From Bacteroidetes bacterium UBA1312 (lineage in GTDB: Bacteria; Bacteroidota; Bacteroidia; Chitinophagales; Chitinophagaceae), in contig DBTQ01000002.1 in assembly GCA_002307135.1 (NCBI GenBank), positions 127,055 to 191,054 of the forward strand: DNA of 64,000 nucleotides, written 5' to 3'. A program made the position numbers and the translations under genes. Positions 33,449-43,411 of this stretch are shown in pieces (position 1 is the first letter of the stretch; each line of letters begins with the position of its first letter). A model generated the notes under the pieces. That model saw only the letters and a program-made list of their open reading frames with translations. It searched no databases and was not told the DNA's origin.

Positions 33449-35773
33449 TTAAAAAGAATATTTAAGTCTTAATGTAAAATTGGTGCCCAGCTCATCGGCA
33501 TAATACCTGAAATGATTGAGGTAATCGCGGTAAGCTACATTGGTCATATTCGCCACTGAAAAATCTACTTTGAGTATATTTTTTTTCAGCGGAACATCAA
33601 ATCCAAAATGCGCATTAAACAAGCTGTAAGCAGCTGGTGGCGGTACATAGTCAAGTCCGGGAGCAACTCTTGTTTGTTTCAATACAGATACGTTCTGCAA
33701 AGAAATATAAGGTGCTTTAAAATTTCCAATCGTATTGAAATGGTACTCCAAGCCATTTTCGAAGCGGTCGGCAGGCATATAAATGAGATCTTCATTAAGC
33801 GATTTATTATAACCACGCACTAGGGTCGTTTTTGACTGGAAAGTAAAATGTGGCAAGAAGTCGTACTCAATATCCAAATCCAGCCCCATAATACGAACAT
33901 CATTTTGGGTATATACAAATGCCGGATAAGTACCGCCAATAGTAGTTATTGGATTCGGCAGCGGCTTTTCGTAAATGTAGTTCCAGATATTGTTGTAATA
34001 AAAATCGGAACTCACCCGCAACTTGTCGCTCGTATAATGCAGGGAAAGACTGGTATTAATAGCACGCTCCAAATGAAGCGCAGAATCACCAATTTGATAA
34101 CTCGCATCGCTAAAATGAACACCATTAATATACAGCTCATTGATGCTCGGTGCACGCCAGGCCGTACCCACATTCAGGCTCGCCGAAAAATGACTGTTGT
34201 AGCGGTAAGTGCCGCCAACAGTGCCTGTTGCATTGCTATAATCAAAAGTACTGTTGTACAATGCGAGCGTAGTCGGGTTACGTTGATATACACGCAGCCA
34301 TCTGTAATCGTAACGCAACCCAGCCTCAAAAGTAAATTTGTGATAAACATATTGCTGTATCAAAAACAAACCACCTTCATAGCTTCGAAAGTTGGGAATA
34401 AGATAGCGGATACCACTATAGATATTGCCTTGCGTATTGCCAGTAAACCCAAAGCTCCCTGTCCATCCATTATGCCCAGCCTGTGTATAAACTAGATCCA
34501 GCGTTTGGGTATTGAGCTGAAAGCTCAGCTGCGGCTCTGTCAATAAACTCGGATTGGAAGAGAAAGGTAAATCAGCATCATACTCCTTACGCTTATCTTT
34601 TTGCACACCATAAATCAATTCCAGTTTCCCTGAATTATTAAACCGGTAAGTAGCACTCGTTTTCAATAAATCATGATTGATCGTTTGATAGCTACGCTTA
34701 ATATCATAAGAAAAATCATCGGGTGTAGCAGGCCTTGTTTCTTTAAATTTATCGAGCAGCTCCTGCAAATTGCCACTTTCAGCTCCACTAAATATACCGG
34801 TCTTGGTATTGTACTGGCTATAATACACTTTGAAGTCAAAACCTTTCCATTTGTACCCCACATTTGCAGAGAAGTCACCTTCTTTAAATCCGGTATTATC
34901 TAGGTAATAATTGGGTGTATGAAAATTTCCGGCTTCTTTGAGTGTGCCTTGTACACGCCACGACAGCCCAGTCAAAGCTTTATCGAAAGTCCCTTGTAAC
35001 ATGGCCGAAGTAGCAGCTAAACGGCCATTACTAGCACCGACTAGATATACATCACCTGTTATCCCTTTTTGCTGAGGTAAATCATCAGGCCCTAAAAGTA
35101 CCACACCTCCAACGGCATCCGAACCATAACGAACACTGGCAGCACCTTTTACCACTACTATTTTATTAGCGATAAAAGGATCTATTTCAGGCGCATGTTC
35201 TGAGCCCCACTGTTGTCCTTCCTGCCTAACGCCATTGTTGATAATAAGCACACGATTGCTGTGCAATCCGTGAATCACCGGTTTCGACAGCGTAGGACCT
35301 GTTTGTATGGAATTAAGCCCGGGAAGTTCTTTTAAGCTTTCGCCCAAAGACAAGCCTCTGGATTGTAACAGCGCAATTCCTTTTAATTCGGATTGCGTAA
35401 CCGTATGCAAATCCAGCATCTTTTCCCCATTAACCACTATCTCTTTCAACTCATTTTCGTTGGAGCTGAGCACAATGGTCAGATTCGTATCTTTTACAAG
35501 ATTCAGCTTTAGCGCCAATTTATTGAACCCTAAAATATCGAATGAAAGCAAGTGCAATCCTTTGTTCCTATTGCTTATCGAAAAACGGCCATCTGTATCT
35601 GTTAATACTCCTAAAGAGTCGTTTATCAAACGCAACACAACTCCCGAAATCGGTTGTCGCTGTGCATCAATAACTTGCCCGCTTATGCTATAGCCACCTG
35701 TTTGCGCAAAGCAAACATTGTCCATCATCATAACAGCAAATAACATCAGAGTGGCATTAATAAAACGCCGCAC
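33449..35773 (-). CDS. TonB-dependent receptor with carboxypeptidase-regulatory-like domain
   Basis: A 774-residue outer-membrane transporter. It has a signal peptide (1-23, ending VCFAQ), an N-terminal CarboxypepD_reg-like domain (about 28-115: ISGQVIDAQRQPISGVVLRL, LTDTDGRFSI), a plug (about 120-240: ISGLHSNRVLIINNGVRQEG-like segment here VIHGLHSNRVLIINNGVRQE), and a barrel ending LRLKYSF. The start is GTG at 35773, giving a proper RR-containing signal n-region; the next ATG is codon 10. Neighbours (a His-rich small protein, a lipoprotein, a barrel) suggest uptake of a metal or metal complex; the substrate is not known. Confidence 0.93.
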   Translation of the reverse strand: MRRFINATLMLFAVMMMDNVCFAQTGGYSISGQVIDAQRQPISGVVLRLINDSLGVLTDTDGRFSISNRNKGLHLLSFDILGFNKLALKLNLVKDTNLTIVLSSNENELKEIVVNGEKMLDLHTVTQSELKGIALLQSRGLSLGESLKELPGLNSIQTGPTLSKPVIHGLHSNRVLIINNGVRQEGQQWGSEHAPEIDPFIANKIVVVKGAASVRYGSDAVGGVVLLGPDDLPQQKGITGDVYLVGASNGRLAATSAMLQGTFDKALTGLSWRVQGTLKEAGNFHTPNYYLDNTGFKEGDFSANVGYKWKGFDFKVYYSQYNTKTGIFSGAESGNLQELLDKFKETRPATPDDFSYDIKRSYQTINHDLLKTSATYRFNNSGKLELIYGVQKDKRKEYDADLPFSSNPSLLTEPQLSFQLNTQTLDLVYTQAGHNGWTGSFGFTGNTQGNIYSGIRYLIPNFRSYEGGLFLIQQYVYHKFTFEAGLRYDYRWLRVYQRNPTTLALYNSTFDYSNATGTVGGTYRYNSHFSASLNVGTAWRAPSINELYINGVHFSDASYQIGDSALHLERAINTSLSLHYTSDKLRVSSDFYYNNIWNYIYEKPLPNPITTIGGTYPAFVYTQNDVRIMGLDLDIEYDFLPHFTFQSKTTLVRGYNKSLNEDLIYMPADRFENGLEYHFNTIGNFKAPYISLQNVSVLKQTRVAPGLDYVPPPAAYSLFNAHFGFDVPLKKNILKVDFSVANMTNVAYRDYLNHFRYYADELGTNFTLRLKYSF

Positions 35774-35823
35774 AATTATATTATTTAAATAAATGGATTA
35801 CCCTCAAGATATTGAAGGCATTA

Positions 35824-36177
35824 CTAAATCACTACTGAACTTACAGCAGGGGGTCCTCTGGGCGAAATAGCGGAACGGGATGATAAATAACGATAATGAT
35901 ATACGGCCACCAAATGAGTGGTATCATAAATAATCGTCTCAAATGCTATAAAAGTGGCTTGTACAGGTAAAAAGGGCTCACAAACGAAACTTAAAAAAGA
36001 ACAGTGAACGTGATTGGTATCAACAACTGTTTCTCCTTTTTTGAGTACCCTATCAACAGTATCGTGGTGATGAGCGAAAATATTATGCAAAAAAGTAGCA
36101 GGTGTAGTACTATAAAGAAATACTACAAACAGGATACAACTTAATATTTTCTTATTCTGTAAACTCAATTTGTTCAA
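35824..36177 (-). CDS. Small His-rich exported protein upstream of the TonB receptor
   Basis: A protein of 117 residues if started at TTG 36177, or 114 if at TTG 36168. It has a hydrophobic segment (about 10-28), then FAHHHDTVD, TNHVHCSFLSFVCEPF and a C-terminal LSSRSAISPRGPPA. No ATG is available. A TAnnTTTG element (36175-36182) overlaps the first TTG, so the second TTG, six nt after the element, is more likely. Small proteins with HHHD and ending RGPPA occur next to TonB receptors in Bacteroidota; a metal-binding role is inferred. Confidence 0.6.
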   Translation of the reverse strand: MNKLSLQNKKILSCILFVVFLYSTTPATFLHNIFAHHHDTVDRVLKKGETVVDTNHVHCSFLSFVCEPFLPVQATFIAFETIIYDTTHLVAVYHYRYLSSRSAISPRGPPAVSSVVI

Positions 36178-36182
36178 AGGTA
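36175..36182 (-). promoter_or_regulatory. TAnnTTTG promoter element for the TonB receptor operon
   Basis: Reads TACCTTTG on the minus strand. It overlaps the first possible TTG start and lies 6 nt before the second, so the transcript may have almost no leader. Confidence 0.6.
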
Positions 36183-36223
36183 AATAACAAAAACAATTAG
36201 CAGCATTATTTTTATACCAATAA

Positions 36224-36934
36224 TCACGAATTCAATAACTCGTCCTGCTCTGTACATCTACTTGCTTTTTTGGCACGAATGGTTTCCATCACCATCAGTT
36301 TAATTGTTCCAACAATAATCCTGACATCTAAAATAAGACTTGCGTTTTGTACATATTTAATGTCAATAATAGTACGACCTTTTACATCCTGCACTGTATT
36401 GACATGTCCTTTATAACCATTTATTTGAGCTAAGCCCGTAATGCCAGGCTTCACCAAATGTCTTATTTGATAATTAGCTACTACTTTTTCAAATTTTAAA
36501 TTATCACTAATCATGTGCGGCCTCGGCCCCACCACACTCATTTCTCCTTTCAATACGTTAATAAACTGCGGCAGCTCGTCAATACTACTTATGCGCAATA
36601 TTTTACCAAATTTAGTAATTCGTTGATCGTTAGTTACTGCTGCCGTTTTATCAGCCTCGTTATTAACAACCATTGTTCTAAACTTAATACAGTGAAAAAC
36701 ACAATTGTTTAGTCCATTCCTTTTCTGAATAAAAAAGATATGCCCCTTTGAATCTAATTTAATTAATAAAATAACTATTGGAAATATAATCGGAAATATA
36801 AAAACAATGACCAGCAACGAAAAGACAATATCAAATATACGCTTGGCTATCTGATTCAATCTTGTTACACTTGTCTTTTGTACACATTCACGTTTATGTA
36901 AATTTACATTTACCATGCTTTCAGTAATCTCCAT
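36224..36934 (-). CDS. Priming undecaprenyl-phosphate sugar transferase
   Basis: Transfers a sugar 1-phosphate to undecaprenyl phosphate to start a repeat unit of the exopolysaccharide. The 236-residue protein is a short bacterial sugar transferase: one membrane segment (about 31-55), then FIQKRNGLNNCVFHCIKFRTM, the catalytic region with ISSIDELPQFINVLKGEMSVVG and the signature GPRPHM. It lacks the multi-helix N-terminal part of WcaJ/WbaP. It is the last gene of the first glycan operon, 136 bp after the DUF1972 glycosyltransferase gene. Confidence 0.9.
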   Translation of the reverse strand: MEITESMVNVNLHKRECVQKTSVTRLNQIAKRIFDIVFSLLVIVFIFPIIFPIVILLIKLDSKGHIFFIQKRNGLNNCVFHCIKFRTMVVNNEADKTAAVTNDQRITKFGKILRISSIDELPQFINVLKGEMSVVGPRPHMISDNLKFEKVVANYQIRHLVKPGITGLAQINGYKGHVNTVQDVKGRTIIDIKYVQNASLILDVRIIVGTIKLMVMETIRAKKASRCTEQDELLNS

Positions 36935-37070
36935 GTTTTCGGGTAAGGATTTTAAGCTGCTGAAACTTATTGCAAAGCAACAAAAAATAAGGGACGAATG
37001 AACGCATTGTAAAATTCAGGAAGCCTTATATTAGCAAAATAATAGTTAAAAATGAACAAACTATTAATTT

Positions 37071-38165
37071 TTACTGCTTCAACCATACCTCTAGTTGTCG
37101 TTTCATCGCTACAAAAATCTGTGACTCACTATAGACATTAGCGATGCGTGCTAAATTAGCAGCAACAGCATTAGGAAAAAATGTAGTCAATACAGATGTG
37201 TTACAAATGATTGCATTAAGCTCTTTTGCATTGGCAAAATAATAAGCATCTCCCTGAAGAATACTCTTATTAAAAATATTGTCGTGAGCCACAATATTAC
37301 AACCACAAGCCATAGCTTCAAGCAGTGATGGATTGGTTCCCCCTACACTGTGTCCATGAAAATAAAAACGAGCGTAATGTCGAATACTATCGAGTGTTAT
37401 TTTGTCGTAAACAGCCCCTATAAAGCTTACGTTAGCCGTCTTGTATTTGTCTTGCAAATAATGTCCGTACTTTGTATTGGTGTTACCGATTACTACAAGA
37501 GTTGTTCTGACATTTTCAGGCAAATGTGCATCAATAATCATTTCAATATTATTCTCCGGTTCAAGTCTTGCCACCAAAAGGTTATATGCTTTAGCAATAA
37601 GGTTGTACCGATTCAATAGCTGCTCATCAAATAATGAAGGTATGTCTGCAGTATAAGCTGAATAATAGGACGGTTTATTATACTTCCCATCTAAATAAGA
37701 TTGAATACCTAAAGAATCCGCAACTAAATAATCACTTTTATTGACCACTATTTGCTCCGAAAACAATAAAAAACGTTGTACCCATTTATTATATTTGGAA
37801 CGTTTCCACTCCAATCCATCCATGTTGGTAACAATGACAGTCTTCTTAGGAAAAAGAAAATTAAAAATAGCACTACTTGTATATCCCAGTTGATATACAA
37901 GATCAAAATTTTGCTTTCGTGTATCCAGAATACAGCCTAAATCATAAAAAAATTGTCCTATAGTGCCCATTTTTTTTTCCGGATCAAAAATGTGCCTGAT
38001 ATGCACTCCTTTATAATCCGATCCCTGAAAAAGATGATCTGAAGAATTATAGACGGTAACATCCCAGCCTTCTTTAGCTAAAAATGTGGCAAATAGTTCT
38101 GCATATTGCTCAAAACCTCCATAATGATTGGGTATTCCGCGTGTACCTAAAATAGCAATTCTCAT
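37071..38165 (-). CDS. DUF1972/GT4 glycosyltransferase
   Basis: A 364-residue cytoplasmic glycosyltransferase. The N-terminus MRIAILGTRGIPNHYGGFEQ is the hallmark of DUF1972 domains found before GT4 catalytic domains; ARLEPENNIEMIIDAH and GTNPSLLEAMACGCNIVAHD form the donor-binding GT4 half. The glutamate pair of the usual EX7E motif is reduced to the second Glu. It overlaps the ligase gene by 4 bp (ATGA) and is probably translationally coupled. Its donor and acceptor sugars are unknown. Confidence 0.88.
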   Translation of the reverse strand: MRIAILGTRGIPNHYGGFEQYAELFATFLAKEGWDVTVYNSSDHLFQGSDYKGVHIRHIFDPEKKMGTIGQFFYDLGCILDTRKQNFDLVYQLGYTSSAIFNFLFPKKTVIVTNMDGLEWKRSKYNKWVQRFLLFSEQIVVNKSDYLVADSLGIQSYLDGKYNKPSYYSAYTADIPSLFDEQLLNRYNLIAKAYNLLVARLEPENNIEMIIDAHLPENVRTTLVVIGNTNTKYGHYLQDKYKTANVSFIGAVYDKITLDSIRHYARFYFHGHSVGGTNPSLLEAMACGCNIVAHDNIFNKSILQGDAYYFANAKELNAIICNTSVLTTFFPNAVAANLARIANVYSESQIFVAMKRQLEVWLKQ

Positions 38166-39457
38166 AAATTAACAGTTGGTGCTATTGCTTTTAACCGGTA
38201 TCTGCGTTCAAATAAAATCTGATACCCAAATAAGGTATTGAAGAACCCAAAGTAAAATATGCCTTTATTAATATCCAAAATATTTTCAGTAAAAAAACCA
38301 ACTAATAAAATGATTAAAAATGCAGTATATAAAAAATCCTTTCCTTGGATAGCCAATACCAAAAAATAAATAAACATCCCTACAATAATAAACAAACCTA
38401 CAAATCCATGCTTCAATAAATCAGATAAATAAGTACTGTGTGCATCAAGATTGTACTGATAAGAAAGTACCAAGTTATTCTTCAAATATTCGGGCTTAAG
38501 CGCAACCATTTCATCTCCCGTGCCATAGCCCCATAGTGGAGCTTTTTTAATTAATGCAACAGCACATTGCCATCTCTTAATCCGAGGTTCCGAAAATGCT
38601 TTTTCAGAATGATTTTTAACATTGATATCACTCAACAACTCAGATGAGAACCGATCTCTTATGTAAGGCGATTGACTTGCTACAATTATTAAAAGAGATA
38701 AAATACAAGCACTAATAATCAAATAAGGCACTTTCTTTTTGACCTGGTAAAGCGGAAAAATAAATACAATCACTATTGCTGTTGATATAATTATATTTCT
38801 CGATTCCAAAAAGATCAATCCGGCTATCAAAATGCATAGCATAATTGTATAAATCAACTTAGCACGCACATTTAATGCGCCAGACATCCTATAGATAATG
38901 TATAGTATAGACAAGGATACATATAAGGATAGATAACCCGCATGAATTCCTACTGGCCCAGAAAATTCATGATTAAAAAAACGCGAGGTAAACAAGCTAT
39001 TTAATGGCAGCCTCGAAGTTATAATGACATTGAAACACACAGAAAATAAATAGAGAACAGTCAAAAAACAAGACAACATTAATGCCTTAACAATAACATC
39101 AACTTGCTTATGCTCAAGTTTAATAGCCAGCGGCAGTATTATCGGGAATAAGAATATCGCTAACTGTCGTTGAATTAAATAGGCAGCATCGCCTTTATCG
39201 GTAGAATACAAATAACCGAAAGCACTCAACAAAAAAACAAGCTGAAATATCCATACCTGTTTAGGGATCTTCTGTAATTTGGCTATACGGAAATCTAATA
39301 TAGTTGTAACAATTAAAATCAAAAGTGCCAGAGTAGAATAAAGCATATCAAAAGGCAGAGCTACAACGAATAGCAAAACCAATATAAATCGAATTTTGTC
39401 AAGCAATGTTGTCGCATATTCGGACAAATCAAATAATGACTGAAAATATTTAAGCAT
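38162..39457 (-). CDS. O-antigen ligase family protein
   Basis: A 431-residue inner-membrane protein with about eleven helices and a large periplasmic loop between the last third helices. Wzy_C/WaaL-type features are the SGPVGIHAGYLSLYVSLSIL region, the loop KAPLWGYGTGDE with a Gly-Tyr-Gly segment and DAHSTYLSDLLKHGFVGLF with the conserved His. These proteins join or polymerise glycans on the periplasmic side. It overlaps the next gene by 4 bp and follows the GT4 gene at 39501-40664 by 43 bp. Confidence 0.85.
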   Translation of the reverse strand: MLKYFQSLFDLSEYATTLLDKIRFILVLLFVVALPFDMLYSTLALLILIVTTILDFRIAKLQKIPKQVWIFQLVFLLSAFGYLYSTDKGDAAYLIQRQLAIFLFPIILPLAIKLEHKQVDVIVKALMLSCFLTVLYLFSVCFNVIITSRLPLNSLFTSRFFNHEFSGPVGIHAGYLSLYVSLSILYIIYRMSGALNVRAKLIYTIMLCILIAGLIFLESRNIIISTAIVIVFIFPLYQVKKKVPYLIISACILSLLIIVASQSPYIRDRFSSELLSDINVKNHSEKAFSEPRIKRWQCAVALIKKAPLWGYGTGDEMVALKPEYLKNNLVLSYQYNLDAHSTYLSDLLKHGFVGLFIIVGMFIYFLVLAIQGKDFLYTAFLIILLVGFFTENILDINKGIFYFGFFNTLFGYQILFERRYRLKAIAPTVNL

Positions 39458-39500
39458 ACTCTATTTATTTAAACTGCACACTATCAAAATACAAAACGTA

Positions 39501-40664
39501 TTAAACACTTAAGCATGCGGCTTCTATCTGTGTAATATATTGGTCTAAGGTAAATTTTTCGATTGCTCTTGAGTAGCCTTTTTTACCATATAAAATCCTT
39601 TTATCTGCTCGTAATATAAGTTGCTCCAGAGCACGCTCTAACACAACAGAATTATTTGGTTCAAAAAGCAAACCTGTTTCTTCATCAACTACAATTTCAG
39701 CTAATCCACCGTGATTAGCAGCAATCACAGGCTTAGCACAAAGCATCGCCTCTAAAGCGACTAGTCCAAATGGTTCAGGCTCAATAGAAGGAACAACTGC
39801 AATGTCAATACTATCCCAGACTTCCCAAATATTAGTATGAAAAGGCAGCAAAATAACCTTTTCAGTTAATTCGGGACTCTTAATCTTTTGTTGCAAACTG
39901 TATATATATTCTTCTTGACCAGGAGGCGCAGAGCCCACAAAAAGTAATTTGATATTATCGTATTTCAATACTAATTTTTCGAACACTTCAAGTAATAAAA
40001 GCTGCCCCTTCCATCTGTTGACCCTACCGACCAACGCAATCAAAATAGTTTCATTGTTTACATGCAACTTTGTATTTCGAAACATGGCTATTTCAGTCAG
40101 AGTTAAATGTACTCTTGGTTCAGACATCCCATTCCACACAACTAGCGATTTATTTTTTTTAATTGCCTGATCTCTTTGCCAAAAATTCTTAGTAGCAACA
40201 GAATTATAAATACTCATGCTATTAGCAGAAGAGTTAATCAATCTTAGAAATATTTTATGAACAATTGCAGGTTTTTCAATTATCTCGTGTATATGCCATA
40301 CATGTTTCAACCCCCTGATTTTCGCATACATTAGTCCGAGTAATACAGCCAGAGTATTGGAGTATATGACATCGATATTAATATCCCGAGTTGCATCATC
40401 CAAAATAGCGAAGGATCTGCGTATCTGGAGTGGCAATGAAAAAATATTCTTCACCGAAAACATTTTTCGTGAAATTTTGAGCACGGGGGCAATGATTGTT
40501 GTAATCTGTTGAGTGATTAAAATATCATATAGAGGTCCCCGCTCAGGCAGCACTACAATTAAATTGATATTTTTTCGCTCCTTCAATCCTTCGATAAGCA
40601 GGAGCAGTGTTTTATCAGAACCATATAGTTCGGCAGATTGATGTATAAAAAGAATACTTTTCAT
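39501..40664 (-). CDS. GT4 family glycosyltransferase
   Basis: A 387-residue GT-B fold glycosyltransferase. The N-terminal domain starts KSILFIHQSAELYGSDKTL, with a glycine-poor acceptor loop. The C-terminal domain has VGRVNRWKGQLLLLEVF and the EX7E donor motif in PEPFGLVALEAMLCAKPVIA, followed by NHGGLAEIV. It is part of the first glycan operon, 17 bp after the GT2 gene. The acceptor is not known. Confidence 0.9.
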   Translation of the reverse strand: MKSILFIHQSAELYGSDKTLLLLIEGLKERKNINLIVVLPERGPLYDILITQQITTIIAPVLKISRKMFSVKNIFSLPLQIRRSFAILDDATRDINIDVIYSNTLAVLLGLMYAKIRGLKHVWHIHEIIEKPAIVHKIFLRLINSSANSMSIYNSVATKNFWQRDQAIKKNKSLVVWNGMSEPRVHLTLTEIAMFRNTKLHVNNETILIALVGRVNRWKGQLLLLEVFEKLVLKYDNIKLLFVGSAPPGQEEYIYSLQQKIKSPELTEKVILLPFHTNIWEVWDSIDIAVVPSIEPEPFGLVALEAMLCAKPVIAANHGGLAEIVVDEETGLLFEPNNSVVLERALEQLILRADKRILYGKKGYSRAIEKFTLDQYITQIEAACLSV

Positions 40665-40681
40665 AGTTGGATATACCCGAT

Positions 40682-41635
40682 TTAGTATTGCTTTTTTATG
40701 AAACGATATAAGCTGGATATTGATGTTGCAGGTAAAAAGGAAACCAATATCAATAAATAAGGGTTGAACTTAAAAGGCTTTATTCGAATTGCCTTCAGTA
40801 AAAAAAATCGTGCTTTTTTAGCCTGATGATTATTCCATAAATATTTTTTGCCTAACAGAGAGAAATAGGAAAATCGTTTTTGAGCAAGGCTTATTTTATT
40901 TACATTTTTTTTTAATAATACGGCTTCCAACTCAGAGATGCTACCGCTAATAATGGCTTGACGCTTAATCCGTAAATATTCCTTACTGTAGTCCCTATAA
41001 TCAATTGTAATCGACGAAGGATTAAGCCGGTAAGCTATTAAATTTTGCTTGATACAGGCGAACTTTCCTTTATTAATTAGTTTAATCCACAAAAAATAGT
41101 CTTCAAATAAATAAGCATCTAAACTATAGCCACCAAGTTCCAACACCGCCGATTTCAAAAACATAACTGAACTATGAAGGAAGGCGCAATCATAACTTAA
41201 AACCCGTTTTATTTCTTCGTGCGTATATCCGGAATTATGGTATTGGAAAATGAAGATCCCATCTTCATCAATATACTCTGCATCCGACCCCACCAAAACA
41301 TATTCAACATGATTAATCATAAAATCAAGTTGAACAGATAATCTTTCGGGCATGGCAATATCATCGCTATCCATTCTTGCGATATATTTTCCGGAAGCAT
41401 ACTGCAAGCCAGTGTTCAATGCTGCAGATACTCCGCCATTAGATCTGTTAATAAGTTTAATTCTATGATCAGAATAAGAACGAATAATTGCCTCTGTATT
41501 ATCGGTTGACCCATCATTCACTATTATAAATTCAAATGACGAATAGCTCTGATTCAATATACTATCAATCGCTTGTCGCAAATATTTTTCACCATTAAAA
41601 ACAGGCATTAATACTGTAATAAGCGGAAGATTCAT
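40682..41635 (-). CDS. GT2 family glycosyltransferase
   Basis: A 317-residue GT-A fold enzyme. It opens ITVLMPVFNGEKYLRQAIDSIL, has FIIVNDGSTDNTEAII (nucleotide binding), the DXD-type motif ARMDSDDIAMPERL and the LYEDYFLWIKLI-like catalytic segment (here LFEDYFLWIKLINKG). It is the first gene of the minus-strand glycan operon, with a promoter element at 41705-41712. Sugar specificity unknown. Confidence 0.9.
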   Translation of the reverse strand: MNLPLITVLMPVFNGEKYLRQAIDSILNQSYSSFEFIIVNDGSTDNTEAIIRSYSDHRIKLINRSNGGVSAALNTGLQYASGKYIARMDSDDIAMPERLSVQLDFMINHVEYVLVGSDAEYIDEDGIFIFQYHNSGYTHEEIKRVLSYDCAFLHSSVMFLKSAVLELGGYSLDAYLFEDYFLWIKLINKGKFACIKQNLIAYRLNPSSITIDYRDYSKEYLRIKRQAIISGSISELEAVLLKKNVNKISLAQKRFSYFSLLGKKYLWNNHQAKKARFFLLKAIRIKPFKFNPYLLILVSFLPATSISSLYRFIKKQY

Positions 41636-41704
41636 TGGGCAGACAAGAAATATTATATATACAGATATTCATTAGCAAACTGTGTACAGTGCAGAATACC
41701 GGGT

Positions 41705-41712
41705 CAAAATTA
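41705..41712 (-). promoter_or_regulatory. TAnnTTTG promoter element for the first glycan operon
   Basis: Reads TAATTTTG on the minus strand, 69 nt before the GT2 start codon. Confidence 0.55.
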
Positions 41713-41887
41713 CCAAATAAATTTAAGAAGATGGAGAAAGCTTTCCCAAAGGTAAAGTATAACTATACTTGCTTTTCAACTGGTATATCTGTAAAGCATT
41801 TCTAATCAAAAAAGAGCAATTTGATTTCACGCTGAACAATCAGTCATAACCGCTAATAAAATTACATTTCAATACAGATATTAACGA

Positions 41888-41895
41888 TACATTTG
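41888..41895 (+). promoter_or_regulatory. TAnnTTTG promoter element for the polymerase gene
   Basis: TACATTTG, 46 nt before the ATG at 41942. Confidence 0.6.
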
Positions 41896-41941
41896 TAACC
41901 TAACGGAATTAAGCTAATTTAAAAATAACTCTAGTCGTTAT

Positions 41942-43411
41942 ATGCCCTATTCTACTAATCACTTAATACAAGTGTTTAAAAATAAATTTTCTGATAAATT
42001 CAATATAGATATTTCTTTGATTGTCTTATTGTGTGTTGTTACTCAACATAGTTTTCTAATTAAATGTTTCGGTATTTTCATAATAATCCTGCTCAATTTT
42101 CGCAGTTTGTGGACGATTAATATTTTTAAGATCCCCTTTTTTTATACCATTATTCCATCTTTAGAGATTCTTAAATTCTTTTTTCTTGATCCGGACTTTT
42201 CCAATGGGCATATAGCCCAATTCTTAATTGGCACTTTTTACTGGCTTGTGTCTCTAATCATATGTTGGATAATCTATGTCCGGGTTCAGGAAAATGAGCA
42301 GAACATTACTGAACGTTCTTTGCAGCTTTTTGTTCTACTCAACTTAATATTTTCCATCACACAAATAGCTCATATATGTTTCATAGAAGGTGTAATTAAC
42401 CCATACAATACCGGGCATGCTCATCCATACGGTATGTCGAGTGGAGATATGATTAATGGGATTTTTCATGGTGTTCATATCACAAATGCATTTGTATCCG
42501 TATTATTAACTATCTATTATACATACAGAAGAAACATACGATTCATGCTTTTTGCTCTTTTCCCATTATTGCTTTGTTGTAGCAATTATGCAACAATAGT
42601 ATTAGTTATTGGTCTTGGTATCTTAATATTGGTTAGCTCGGATAGAAAACATGTTCTTAAATTTTCGCTACTCATTGCAACAATAATAGTAGGATTTTAC
42701 TGTTTCATTACGCCACAAAACGCCACCTATACCGCAACAAAAATAACAAGCATTTTAGGCAGAAAACCAATCAATAATGAGCAATACATAGCGAGTCTTG
42801 ACAAAAAGAACAATATATTGAAGGTTGCACAAACAACATTATCAAAAAAGAATGAAGATTCTAATATTCAAAAGCCGATAAAAGTTTATGACTTTGTCAC
42901 AAAATCCGGTAAGTCAACGTCATACAAACAAACGGTTAATTTCTTGGCATCACAACCAAAATATTTATTTCTAGGTGCCGGTATGGGGAGATTCTCTTCA
43001 TCACTTGCATTTGATTTTTCAGGAGTAACCAATCATCTTCTTTTTAAGAATCATCTACCACACTATGAAAGCAAAATATTTACAGAAAATCATAAGTCAA
43101 TATATCTATTCATGCTCAATTCAAATATAATTTTCCACAGTGAGTCTAATAAACCTCTTAGTACCTACAATCAATTATTAGGAGAATATGGGCTTATTGG
43201 GATTGCATCATTTTTTATTCTATACCTATTTTATTTTTTCAAAAGAACGGATAAAAAAAGCTATTCAATTCCGATCATAATTGTAGTACTATTTGCGTTT
43301 AATATTAATTATTATATTGAGTCAATTAATCTGTTAGTATTCTATGAACTATTGAGCTTTATAAACATAAAAGAAAAATGGTTCAAGCAAAAACAAGCAG
43401 ATGCTAACTAA
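41942..43411 (+). CDS. O-antigen polymerase-like (Wzy) membrane protein
   Basis: A 489-residue inner-membrane protein with about ten helices and a large periplasmic loop (about 270-390) containing the LFLGAGMGRFSSSLAF segment, then QLLGEYGLIGIASFFILYLF. This is the shape of Wzy-type polymerases. It is transcribed alone on the plus strand, opposite to the rest of the cluster, and its last 8 bp overlap the end of the convergent GT4 gene. Confidence 0.75.
   Translation: MPYSTNHLIQVFKNKFSDKFNIDISLIVLLCVVTQHSFLIKCFGIFIIILLNFRSLWTINIFKIPFFYTIIPSLEILKFFFLDPDFSNGHIAQFLIGTFYWLVSLIICWIIYVRVQENEQNITERSLQLFVLLNLIFSITQIAHICFIEGVINPYNTGHAHPYGMSSGDMINGIFHGVHITNAFVSVLLTIYYTYRRNIRFMLFALFPLLLCCSNYATIVLVIGLGILILVSSDRKHVLKFSLLIATIIVGFYCFITPQNATYTATKITSILGRKPINNEQYIASLDKKNNILKVAQTTLSKKNEDSNIQKPIKVYDFVTKSGKSTSYKQTVNFLASQPKYLFLGAGMGRFSSSLAFDFSGVTNHLLFKNHLPHYESKIFTENHKSIYLFMLNSNIIFHSESNKPLSTYNQLLGEYGLIGIASFFILYLFYFFKRTDKKSYSIPIIIVVLFAFNINYYIESINLLVFYELLSFINIKEKWFKQKQADAN

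Larger units (their letters stand above)
41636..41941. other. Divergent intergenic region with two promoter elements
   Basis: Between the GT2 gene (minus) and the polymerase gene (plus). It holds a minus-strand TAATTTTG at 41705-41712 and a plus-strand TACATTTG at 41888-41895. No gene is seen. Confidence 0.65.

Noticed and set aside
43404..43411. Overlap of two gene ends as a possible frameshift
   Set aside because: The genes are convergent on opposite strands, both with intact family ends; an 8-bp tail overlap is normal.
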